Of a stretch of 7,316 nucleotides of DNA, positions 1 to 5,600 are shown one piece after another. Every line of letters begins with the position of its first letter. Position 1 is the stretch's first letter. This stretch comes from Candidatus Magasanikiibacteriota bacterium (GTDB lineage Bacteria; Patescibacteriota; Patescibacteriia; Magasanikbacterales; UBA10003), in NCBI GenBank assembly GCA_003514455.1, contig DOQH01000015.1, positions 1-7,316 of the forward strand, written 5' to 3'. The translations under genes were made by a program, and so were the position numbers. The notes beneath the pieces were generated by a model. That model was not told where the DNA came from, made no database searches, and worked only from the letters and a program-made list of their open reading frames with translations.

Positions 1-82
1 AAAGACGGAATTTTTTAACAATTATTTTTTTGCGTCCTATTTGCGTTTCTTCAGCTCGCAAGCAATAACTTTCAAACGCTGC
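1..82 (-). other. Open, coding-like stretch running off the left edge
   Basis: Read on the minus strand in the frame that follows the TAA at 83-85, this stretch has 27 sense codons and no stop. It begins A-A-F-E-S-Y-C-L-R-A-E-E-T-Q and ends in a lysine-rich segment. The composition (alternating acidic and basic residues, one Cys, few low-complexity runs) looks like real protein rather than random frame. There is no ATG or GTG in frame, so it has no obvious start of its own and may be the continuation of the reading frame upstream of the TAA. The product is not recognised. The alternative minus-strand frame also gives a plausible short peptide that ends in TAG near position 37, so the choice of frame is uncertain. 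Confidence 0.25.
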
Positions 83-195
83 TTATAGAAAGCGAAGACG
101 AATTTGATTTTCAGAAATCACCGTGTAGTGTTTTTTCAATTTATTTTGATAATCTTTTAATACTTTTTCTAATAAATTTAAAATAGTACCCATAC

Positions 196-217
196 TTGAA
201 AACCTGACAGTTTTCAA
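196..217. repeat. Perfect inverted repeat, 8-6-8, upstream of a possible ATG
   Basis: TTGAAAAC and GTTTTCAA flank the six-base spacer CTGACA. The repeat ends two bases before the possible minus-strand ATG at 193, where it would overlap the ribosome binding region. It could be a protein binding site or an RNA hairpin, or it may be chance in AT-rich sequence. There is no U-run after it on the minus strand, so it is not a typical terminator. Confidence 0.35.
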
Positions 218-247
218 ACTTTCCCTTAAAGGTACCTCTGCGACCAA

Positions 248-295
248 CCGCACAATGGGCATTTGGTCATTATCGGCATAGGCGTGGAAACGGAG
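248..295 (-). repeat. Diverged copy of a segment of the giant gene (partner at 3063-3110)
   Basis: These 48 bases align without gaps to 3063-3110, both on the minus strand. By eye six bases differ, at the codon pairs CTC/CTT, GAT/GAC, AAT/AAC, CAA/CAG and CGG/AGA (two bases). Every change is synonymous, so the encoded 16 residues are the same. This marks an old paralogous copy once held under protein-level selection rather than a recent duplication. Confidence 0.85.
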
Positions 296-327
296 AATGG
301 CTGTGGAGGCGTTGCTGAAAATAATTA

Positions 328-534
328 TTACTCCAATAATTTCGTGATTTCATTAAGACTTCTGCCTCTCCACATTTTTTTTCTTTCTTGAACAGAATCG
401 CCAAAACCGCCTCTAATTATACTAACAAACTTGTCAGCGCCCAATGGCCCAAATTTTCCGGCCAATAATTTCCAACCTTGCAAAAATAAATTGGATGGTT
501 TGATTTTTTGAATTTCCAAACTTTGTTTAAACAT
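328..534 (-). CDS. Small protein of unknown function, antitoxin-like C-terminus
   Basis: This is a 68-residue ORF starting at an ATG at 534 and lying 100 bases downstream of the PIN toxin gene on the same strand. No clear Shine-Dalgarno sequence precedes it. The N-terminal half is mixed polar/hydrophobic (K-P-S-N-L-F-L-Q-G-W-K-L-L). The C-terminal half, from A-D-K-F-V-S-I-I-R through the basic E-R-K-K-M-W-R-G-R-S to the acidic-ended L-N-E-I-T-K-L-L-E, looks helical and resembles the tail of small antitoxin-type proteins that often sit beside PIN genes. That resemblance is from memory and is weak. No signal peptide or membrane segment is visible. It could be an extra member of the toxin/antitoxin operon, an unrelated small regulator, or the remnant of a longer gene. 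The stop lies about 12 bases from where the paralogue fragment begins. Confidence 0.5.
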   Translation of the reverse strand: MFKQSLEIQKIKPSNLFLQGWKLLAGKFGPLGADKFVSIIRGGFGDSVQERKKMWRGRSLNEITKLLE

Positions 535-634
535 ACAATTTTTAAAATGTAAAATAATTTTGAATAAGCAGCAACATCCAAACAGTTAGTGGAACCGTCT
601 CCATAAACCTACTAATGCTCACTTAAAAAAATAT

Positions 635-1054
635 CTATTTTTTGAAAATTGACAAAAAAACCGCTGGCGTAACAATTGATATATTGACAAAAGACTTTAG
701 CTTCAAAATATGAGCGTCACCGGAAATGATATATTTTGCGCGGCTTGCTAAAGCACAGGATAAAAATTTATTATCGGAAGGATCATCTTTAATCATATTT
801 TTCAATTGGATCGCATCATGATAAAATTCGGCTAATTCTGTTATATAATGCAAAATATCATTAACAGTTAAACAGGTACTGCTCAAATGTTTATAAATTT
901 TGGGATAATTCAAAACGCGGATAATTTCATCCAAAATTTCCTTGGTTAAACAAACTGTTATTGTTCCTTTTTCTGCTAAATCCAAAATTAAGGCCGCTTT
1001 TCCTTTCCAAAATAAAGCTGAAATTAAAACATTGGTGTCTAAAACCACTCGCAT
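635..1054 (-). CDS. PIN-domain ribonuclease, toxin of a type II toxin-antitoxin pair
   Basis: The 139-residue protein has the full layout of a PIN nuclease of the 'putative toxin-antitoxin system toxin component, PIN family' group (COG1569-like). M-R-V-V-L-D6-T-N-V-L-I-S-A-L-F begins the first strand. E39 and E43 lie in T-K-E-I-L-D-E-I-I, D94 in D-D-P-S-D-N-K-F-L, and D113 in I-S-G-D-A-H-I-L. Together these give the acidic Mg2+-binding cluster, so the enzyme looks intact. Family members cleave RNA to arrest translation until bound by their antitoxin. A TTG codon 18 bases upstream is in frame, but the ATG at 1054 places the conserved strand at the very N-terminus and leaves only two bases after the antitoxin stop (TAA-AT-ATG), typical of translational coupling. 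No strong ribosome binding site precedes it, which agrees with coupling. Confidence 0.9.
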   Translation of the reverse strand: MRVVLDTNVLISALFWKGKAALILDLAEKGTITVCLTKEILDEIIRVLNYPKIYKHLSSTCLTVNDILHYITELAEFYHDAIQLKNMIKDDPSDNKFLSCALASRAKYIISGDAHILKLKSFVNISIVTPAVFLSIFKK

Positions 1055-1056
1055 AT

Positions 1057-1287
1057 TTATTTGCGAGCCCAACTAACGGCTGTTTTTATATCCTGAACAG
1101 AGATTTCTTCGGATATTTTTTTTAAATTTTGGCGGACTGTTTTGGAAGATGGCTGATTAATTTTTTTAAGAGTGAGGATATCATTGCAAAAAGAAAGTAA
1201 AACAAAACTAGTTTGCCACTTTTTTTGCAAAGATTTAAGAAAATTCGCCGCTTTCTCAATCTTAACGGATTGATTAAAATAATCCAT
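1057..1287 (-). CDS. Probable antitoxin partner of the PIN toxin
   Basis: The 76-residue ORF ends two bases before the PIN gene start and is the first gene after the minus-strand promoter, the usual order for antitoxin then toxin. It starts at ATG 1287; an in-frame TGA a few codons upstream rules out a longer start. The protein is rich in Lys, with an N-terminal helix (K-I-E-K-A-A-N-F-L-K-S-L-Q-K-K-W), a hydrophobic centre (T-S-F-V-L-L-S-F) and a C-terminal helix (V-R-Q-N-L-K-K-I-S-E-E-I-S) ending V-Q-D-I-K-T-A-V-S-W-A-R-K. The tail pattern 'x-D-I-K-x-A-x-x-W-A-R-K' is common in small proteins encoded just before PIN genes. I cannot assign it to a named DNA-binding fold (AbrB, RHH, Phd). The role rests mainly on position and size. 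Confidence 0.7.
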   Translation of the reverse strand: MDYFNQSVKIEKAANFLKSLQKKWQTSFVLLSFCNDILTLKKINQPSSKTVRQNLKKISEEISVQDIKTAVSWARK

Positions 1288-1306
1288 AAATTTAAAATTA
1301 AATTTA
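1287..1306. promoter_or_regulatory. Perfect AT-rich inverted repeat at the antitoxin start: candidate operator
   Basis: TAAATTTAA-AA-TTAAATTTA is a perfect 9-2-9 inverted repeat that abuts, and shares one base with, the antitoxin ATG. It lies within the expected 5' untranslated region, just downstream of the predicted transcription start near 1314. Type II antitoxins usually repress their own promoter through such palindromes, so this is a natural operator candidate. It also occupies the place where a ribosome binding site would be, so a hairpin in the RNA could limit antitoxin translation. Confidence 0.5.
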
Positions 1307-1320
1307 ATTCACCCATCCCC

Positions 1321-1350
1321 ATTCTACCACCCCCCGCCTTGACAAGTCAA
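1321..1350 (-). promoter_or_regulatory. Sigma-70-type promoter for the antitoxin/toxin cassette
   Basis: On the minus strand, TTGACT (1350-1345, five of six to consensus) is followed after 18 bases by TAGAAT (1326-1321, five of six). The start of transcription would fall near 1314, about 27 bases before the antitoxin ATG. The spacer contains a run of six G on this strand (1330-1335). Confidence 0.6.
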
Positions 1351-1355
1351 CTTGT
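1339..1355. promoter_or_regulatory. Overlapping inverted repeats at the back-to-back -35 boxes
   Basis: Two inverted repeats overlap here: TTGAC-AA-GTCAA (1339-1350) and ACAAGT-CA-ACTTGT (1342-1355). They cover the -35 boxes of both divergent promoters, so one bound protein could control both directions. The TTGAC symmetry may simply reflect two opposed -35 boxes, but the second palindrome goes beyond what the boxes require. Confidence 0.4.
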
Positions 1356-1367
1356 GTGGTGTAGAGT
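1339..1367 (+). promoter_or_regulatory. Sigma-70-type promoter for the membrane cysteine-rich gene
   Basis: A perfect TTGACA (1339-1344) is followed after 17 bases by TAGAGT (1362-1367, four of six to TATAAT), giving a start near 1374 and a leader of about 190 bases. An alternative pair is TTGTGT (1352-1357) with TACAAT (1375-1380), also 17 bases apart, with a better -10 and a worse -35. Confidence 0.5.
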
Positions 1368-1410
1368 GAGAGGTTACAATAAAGGTAACAACCAAACGCC
1401 AAAATAGGCG

Positions 1411-1430
1411 AATGGAGGTAAAAAGTAGGG
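1411..1430 (+). repeat. Imperfect direct repeat of the ribosome-binding-site region (second copy 1544-1563)
   Basis: Positions 1411-1430 and 1544-1563 match at 16 of 20 bases by eye, with shared core TGGAGG-Y-AAAAAG-K-AG. The second copy contains the ribosome binding site of the gene at 1568. The first copy has no start codon at a useful distance. The repeat is purine-rich, so chance is possible, but the match spans the exact translation start region. Confidence 0.35.
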
Positions 1431-1555
1431 CGGCTGATCCGAGAGTCGGGTTGACTGATTGCTCTTTTGACAATCCTTGCCGATAGGCAAGGGACAAACA
1501 ACAAAATCCTGCCATAACGGCGGGAAAAAGCCGTCACTTGAAAAGTGGAGGCAAA

Positions 1556-1561
1556 AAGGAG
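1556..1561 (+). promoter_or_regulatory. Ribosome binding site fixing the start at 1568
   Basis: AAGGAG lies six bases before the ATG at 1568. It decides against the upstream in-frame TTG at 1538, which falls inside a hairpin stem and has no binding site. Confidence 0.8.
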
Positions 1562-1567
1562 AGAAAG

Positions 1568-2467
1568 ATGAAGCTGGACAAGAATGGATACCGGAGCGAG
1601 AACCATGGTTCGTTTGCCACGGCGGTGAAGGTGCTAACTTTCATCTTCGGACTGGGAGTGGCCATCGCCATCGTGTGCCTGTACGCTCTGACGCAGGGAT
1701 GCGGGAGTTCGAGCAATGGATCGCCGGTCTACGAGACTGACGCGTGTGGGTATAAATGTTCGGACGAGTGTCCGGCGTGCGGGTACATTGAGAATGGAAT
1801 CTGCATGCTCAACAACTGCGTGAACAACGGCGATGGTTGGGTGAGTGCGACGGACGGATACATTTATCCACCCGGTGATACCTGCAATTTCGACACTTGC
1901 TCTGGAAAGCCGCCGCTGAGCATGATAACAGGCGCTTGCGAGGCTATCAAGGCCGGGAAGAAGCCGCCAGAGATGTGCATGCCGTATTGGGCGCAAATCA
2001 CCAAGTGCATCACTACTGACGAAACCGCACCACACTTGGCACTATGCGGTAGCCCGGAAGATAGTATGAATGGCAAGGATTGTTATTGTTACGGCAAAAA
2101 TGCATACGATCCGGAAACTGAAGGGGCTAAACTTTGTTCCACCAAGGATGACTGTTTACAGATTGCCTGCGAAGAGTGGCCCCCCGAGGTCTGCTGGGGT
2201 CTGCCGTGCATGCTCGTGGGGAAGTGGAGTTGTCCTGCTTCAGTGCATGACTACTCCAACCTTGAATTCTACGACAATGGAGATGGATATTGTCGTATTG
2301 AAAATCTCAATGGATATCTCTACTACAAACCTGGCGATGACCATGTCCAATGGCCTCCTTTCGGCTCATTCGAGTATAAATATGCCCTACTTGACGGCGG
2401 GAGTCAACTAGAAACAACAGCTGACAATGGAACTTACATCTGCACCAAGCTGGCGGATGAAGAATAG
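1568..2467 (+). CDS. Membrane-anchored cysteine-rich protein with lipocalin-like C-terminal domain
   Basis: The protein has 299 residues. A short polar N-terminus (about 1-19) precedes one hydrophobic segment (about 20-42, A-V-K-V-L-T-F-I-F-G-L-G-V-A-I-A-I-V), then A-L-T-Q-G-C45. This suggests an uncleaved anchor with the rest outside the cell; C45 is not in a good lipobox. The exterior part has 23 cysteines by hand count. A tight cluster comes first (C60, C64, C68, C71, C79, C84), followed by spaced pairs to C214, including C-Y-C at 172-174. The last 80 residues (V-G-K-W-S-C ... L-E-F-Y-D-N-G-D-G-Y-C ... F-E-Y-K-Y-A-L-L-D-G-G ... G-T-Y-I-C-T-K-L) have the W-motif, 'F-x-x-x-G-x-G' turn and alternating strands of small lipocalin-like beta domains. 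Two of its cysteines (C222, C242) and the one near the end could form disulfides. The first half is GC-rich (about 57-60% in sampled lines) compared with the AT-rich flanks, hinting at a different origin. The function is unknown; ligand binding at the surface is a guess. Confidence 0.85.
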   Translation: MKLDKNGYRSENHGSFATAVKVLTFIFGLGVAIAIVCLYALTQGCGSSSNGSPVYETDACGYKCSDECPACGYIENGICMLNNCVNNGDGWVSATDGYIYPPGDTCNFDTCSGKPPLSMITGACEAIKAGKKPPEMCMPYWAQITKCITTDETAPHLALCGSPEDSMNGKDCYCYGKNAYDPETEGAKLCSTKDDCLQIACEEWPPEVCWGLPCMLVGKWSCPASVHDYSNLEFYDNGDGYCRIENLNGYLYYKPGDDHVQWPPFGSFEYKYALLDGGSQLETTADNGTYICTKLADEE

Positions 2468-2485
2468 TCGACACAAGCCACAAAG

Positions 2486-2497
2486 AAAGGAGGTGAC
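2486..2497 (+). promoter_or_regulatory. Near-perfect extended Shine-Dalgarno sequence
   Basis: AAAGGAGGTGA (2486-2496) is an 11-base match to the complement of the 3' end of bacterial 16S rRNA and sits directly before an ATG at 2498 (four bases after GGAGG). It is stronger than the binding site of any full gene in the window. Confidence 0.65.
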
Positions 2498-2548
2498 ATG
2501 ACGACGAACAGTCGGCCCGCGGATAAAACGCAAAAAAACATGCGCTAA
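2498..2548 (+). CDS. Possible 16-residue microprotein overlapping the terminator
   Basis: The ATG at 2498 follows an extended Shine-Dalgarno sequence and opens a 16-codon frame, MTTNSRPADKTQKNMR, ending at TAA (2546-2548). The peptide is polar and basic, with no membrane segment or signal. The frame begins 30 bases after the stop of the cysteine-rich gene and runs through the left arm and loop of the rho-independent terminator, stopping exactly where the right arm begins. A translating ribosome would therefore disturb the terminator. It could be a real microprotein, a regulatory mini-ORF, or the relic of a lost second gene in the operon. The start signal is strong; the evidence that the peptide matters is thin. 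Confidence 0.35.
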   Translation: MTTNSRPADKTQKNMR

Positions 2549-2565
2549 TCCACGGGCATTTTTTT
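2515..2565 (+). terminator. Rho-independent terminator of the cysteine-rich gene
   Basis: GCCCG-C-GGAT (2515-2524) pairs with ATCC-A-CGGGC (2548-2557) with a single internal mismatch, and is followed by seven T (2559-2565). The 23-base loop can form a small inner stem (CGC/GCG). Confidence 0.8.
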
Positions 2566-2571
2566 ATTTAC

Positions 2572-2597
2572 AAAAAAGCGGCTTTGGAAAAGCCGCT
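2572..2597 (-). terminator. Rho-independent terminator of the giant gene
   Basis: AGCGGCTTT (2577-2585) and AAAGCCGCT (2589-2597) form a perfect nine-pair stem with a three-base loop. On the minus strand it is followed by a T run (2577-2572). It lies about 20 bases after the giant gene's stop and only seven bases from the T run of the opposing terminator, so the two convergent units are tightly insulated. Confidence 0.85.
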
Positions 2598-2618
2598 CTT
2601 ATTGATGAAATTAAATCT

Positions 2619-5600
2619 TTAAGGTTTAACTTCAACCGTGCCCATAAAAGATGTCCACGGATCATCTGGATTTGGACTACCAGTAAAACATTTTTTATCT
2701 TCTTCGTCTTTATCACCTCCATCTGCTTTTTTGAAATCATTCCACTTCCCTTTCCCATCATTGGAATTACACCACCCCCAGTTGTCCAGCACCTGAACTT
2801 TGGGTGTGAATTTGCAGGATTTAGCGGTGTTATCCCAGCCAGCTCCGTTTTTAACGCACTCATAAATATGCGTGAATTGATAAAATCCTTCTTCGCAGGC
2901 ATCAAAGGAGTCTCCAAAGCGGACGCGACATTTATCACCATCAACCGGAGTGCATTCACCTCCACTATCTAACCACCTTGGCACATTGCACTTCACCTTC
3001 CTATTCTTAAACCACCCTTGCATCACATACGGCTTTGAGGCATCACCCCAATCAACCGCCATTCTCACAATGGGCATCTGGTCGTTGTCGGCATAGGCGT
3101 GGAAACGAAGCACGGCGTTAAAAGTGCTGCCAGAACCAATAACAGGAGGTGTGCCGCTTGAATCATTTACTTTAATGTCTATCACTTTGGGCGGTTTGGT
3201 TTTAACTTTCCATTCGGCTACAGTTGGTGCATCCCAATCATTTGAATGATCTTCAGAACCTTCCGGATCGGCATAACGTTTCAATATATCATCCCATAAC
3301 CAAGTGGCGTATTTATTAACAAACAATTCATACAGCCGCCATTGGCCGACAGGAATGCCATTAACATTATATGTTGGCGGGATACTTTTCCCATCATCCA
3401 AAGAGCTGCCCACGCAAACGCCGTATTCCACTGTTTCATCCATAGAGTCGCTGTATTTCTTGGAAGGGCAATCCAAAGACGAGCCGCAAGCCAGGCCGTG
3501 ATTTTTACCGCCGACGCACAGGCCGCGAATGTTGTTTTGAGTTGTGCATTCATAATGTGTTGTACCACCCTCGCAATCTTTGTCTTTTACGCAAACTGCT
3601 TTGTCTTTAATGCCGCCATCGCAAGACCAAGTGACAGTAACAAAATCACATTTTACTGAAGACGCTGTAACAAAACAATCGTTATTATTTGAACAAGAAA
3701 TCTTGCTGAAACTTTTGCAAGACCCATTATCACATGGACCATATCCTTTATTTGGCGATGGACAATCCGAGCTTACTCCATTGCCATTGCTATCAACGCA
3801 GACAATTCCTGAATCCAGCAAATCTCCTGCGTTGTTGGTAGTACCTGAACAAATTTTCTGATTTTGTTTATCCAGATTATTCGCCACGCAAACTCCATCA
3901 TCAACTTTTTCCTCGCACCCATTATCTTTATTTTTATTTTTCGTATCGCAAACCATATCCTTGTTCGGCCCGTCTGCGCATAAGCCGATATTTCCGCAAT
4001 CACCGCCATTATTTCCTTCGCAATTCAACGGCGTAGCCCCGCCAGGCGCCATCCAGATTGGCCAAAGACCGGCCTGGCGAACTTGATTGAGTTTAACGGC
4101 ATTGACGGTGGAGGTGGCATATTCGGAAATAGTTTTAGCTATGGGATCCTGCATCCTGCCAAATGAACCGAAAGGCGCGAACATTTGATTATATTTCAAA
4201 TCCAATTTCGGGTCATTGGTCAAATCTTTTCCCAACGCATACTGACTTGCTTGCCACAACCTGTCAGTGCGGCCTTTGGCCAAAAAGCCCATCGGCGAGT
4301 CCTTGGCATTATCGCCATTATCCACTACCTGCCTAACGCCGGTACAAACCTCTGTTAAATATATATTCAAATCCATGCGCATACCGCTTCTGTTTGAACC
4401 ATCATCGCAAATTTTGCTGCGCAATTCTTTAAGCATTCCGTCTTTGTCAAAAATCGCTCTGAAGGCCATCAGACTTGCATTTTTGCCGGCCCTAAATGTT
4501 TTACAAAAACTTTTATCCAATCTTTCATAAGAAATTTCTTTAGGTTGATTTTTATCTTCCACCCAAACCGCATCCATTGCCCACTTCTGACCAATGGCCT
4601 TAACAGGCCCGGACCAATAGCGACCGTCACTATCTTGCTTATTCGGTTGAATATCTTTAATATCAGCCATGTGCTGATCGCGAAAAATCAGAACCTCCTC
4701 ACCGGGCCAATTGTCATCATAGGTCTTGGTAGGCGCCAGTCCCAGAGCCACAATTTCTGATAAATGGATTTTAGTGCTCGATGGAACTTGATTGATAATT
4801 TCAGAATTAGTTATTGTAGTGCCAAAAGCTTGGGTTAATGAAGGACAATACGGATCGCCTACGGCTTGACCATTATCTAAATCTTGTACTTTAGGGACCT
4901 GGCAAGTTCCGCTGTCAAAAGACAGAGTGTTTTCGTTATAGCCATCGTCAGTCGGCGGGAAAAATCTCGGGTCATCTTTAAATAATTTATACAAATAATG
5001 TACACCGTTTGTCCGGTTGGCATTTCCCTTGGCCTGCACGCACCAATACTTGCCAGAGCCGGAAGGAGGCACATAACCGGCGCTGGCATACATGTGGTCG
5101 GAACTTATCGAGCCGGATGGTGTGGTGAGAGGATACCAGAGGGTGCAGTTTTTTGACTGCTTTGTGGCGGCATCAGTGCTGTTAAGAGCAGCCGGATCCA
5201 AACAATAACCCTCCCAGCCGTGGGATTTGCTGATTTGTTTTTGCAACAAACAAGTGCCATGCTCCTTGATGGCAAACGCGGCTTCAGCAGGATTTACTAG
5301 CACCCTATCATCGGTGCAATTGCCGGAATGAACGCAGGACAAGCCCTTTTTAAAATTGCCCAGTTCGTCAAACCCGCCTGAACACACGCCTTCGGCGCCG
5401 AGCAGTTGATTGTATGGAAAGTATTGGGTAATCGGCTCAATATTTTGAGCGGAGTAGATAACTTTGGTGTATGAACAAACTCCATCAGGCGTGTCTGCTT
5501 GGGCATAGCCGCGGCAGGATTCTGGCAAGGATTTCGTTGGGGCTGGGCCATTAGTAAATACACCGGTGTTGTCATAGCCCAAATTTCTGCCATTTACTGA

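Larger units (their letters stand above)
83..316 (-). pseudogene. Truncated paralogue fragment of the giant cysteine-rich protein, fused to unrelated sequence
   Basis: Translated on the minus strand, 316-248 reads F-S-N-A-S-T-A-I followed by LRFHAYADNDQMPIVR, and those last 16 residues are identical to a segment of the giant protein's C-terminal PKD-like domain (3110-3063). Upstream the match fades into AT-rich sequence next to the stop of the 68-residue gene. Downstream it ends abruptly: instead of the expected M-A-V-D-W-G-D the frame continues with L-V-A-E-V-P-L-R-E and a Lys/Leu-rich segment (a possible internal ATG is at 193) up to TAA at 83-85. An ATG inside the matching segment, at 262, would give a 59-residue ORF. 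I see this as a remnant of a second member of the giant-protein family joined to other sequence by rearrangement. A short expressed fusion cannot be excluded. Confidence 0.55.
1374..1567 (+). ncRNA. Putative structured 5' leader with a series of short hairpins
   Basis: The stretch between the promoter and the ATG at 1568 is unusually rich in local stems: 1397-1400 with 1407-1410 (CGCC/GGCG), 1437-1442 with 1446-1451, 1475-1481 with 1486-1492 (perfect seven-pair CCTTGCC-GATA-GGCAAGG), 1508-1513 with 1519-1524 (one T-G pair), and 1535-1539 with 1543-1547, extended by 1530-1532 with 1550-1552. Three successive stems begin ATCC and close with GGG. The ribosome binding site lies just after the last stem. 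I do not recognise a known riboswitch core. The leader may control translation of the gene behind it, or be a separate small RNA. The stems are seen in the sequence; a function is inference. Confidence 0.4.

Noticed and set aside
40..70. Recoded stop codon (CPR alternative code) at the left edge
   Set aside because: The stop in question is TAA. The known CPR recoding concerns TGA, and in-frame TGA is not used as sense in the long gene.
1..600. Insertion sequence explaining the broken fragment
   Set aside because: No transposase-like frame, terminal inverted repeats or target duplication could be found.
542..604. 20-codon hydrophobic minus-strand ORF (METVPLTVWMLLLIQNYFTF) between toxin and small gene
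   Set aside because: It looks like a tiny membrane peptide, but it has only a weak binding site (TAGG three bases before ATG) and no supporting context. Chance is more likely.
1054..1072. Upstream TTG start for the PIN toxin, adding M-G-S-Q-I-N
   Set aside because: It would overlap the antitoxin and put six extra residues before the conserved first strand. The ATG at 1054 fits the family better.
1122..1322. 66-codon minus-strand ORF overlapping the antitoxin in another frame
   Set aside because: Its ATG near 1316 lies almost at the predicted transcription start, but the product is a Leu/Ile/Lys string. The 1057-1287 frame has the protein-like tail and the tight coupling to the toxin.
1374..1567. 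Known riboswitch (c-di-GMP, fluoride, SAM, cobalamin and similar) in the leader
   Set aside because: None of the conserved core sequences I know is present. Only local hairpins are seen.
1304..1606. Minus-strand ORFs across the leader
   Set aside because: They use non-ATG starts, have no homologous look and overlap the divergent promoters and hairpins.
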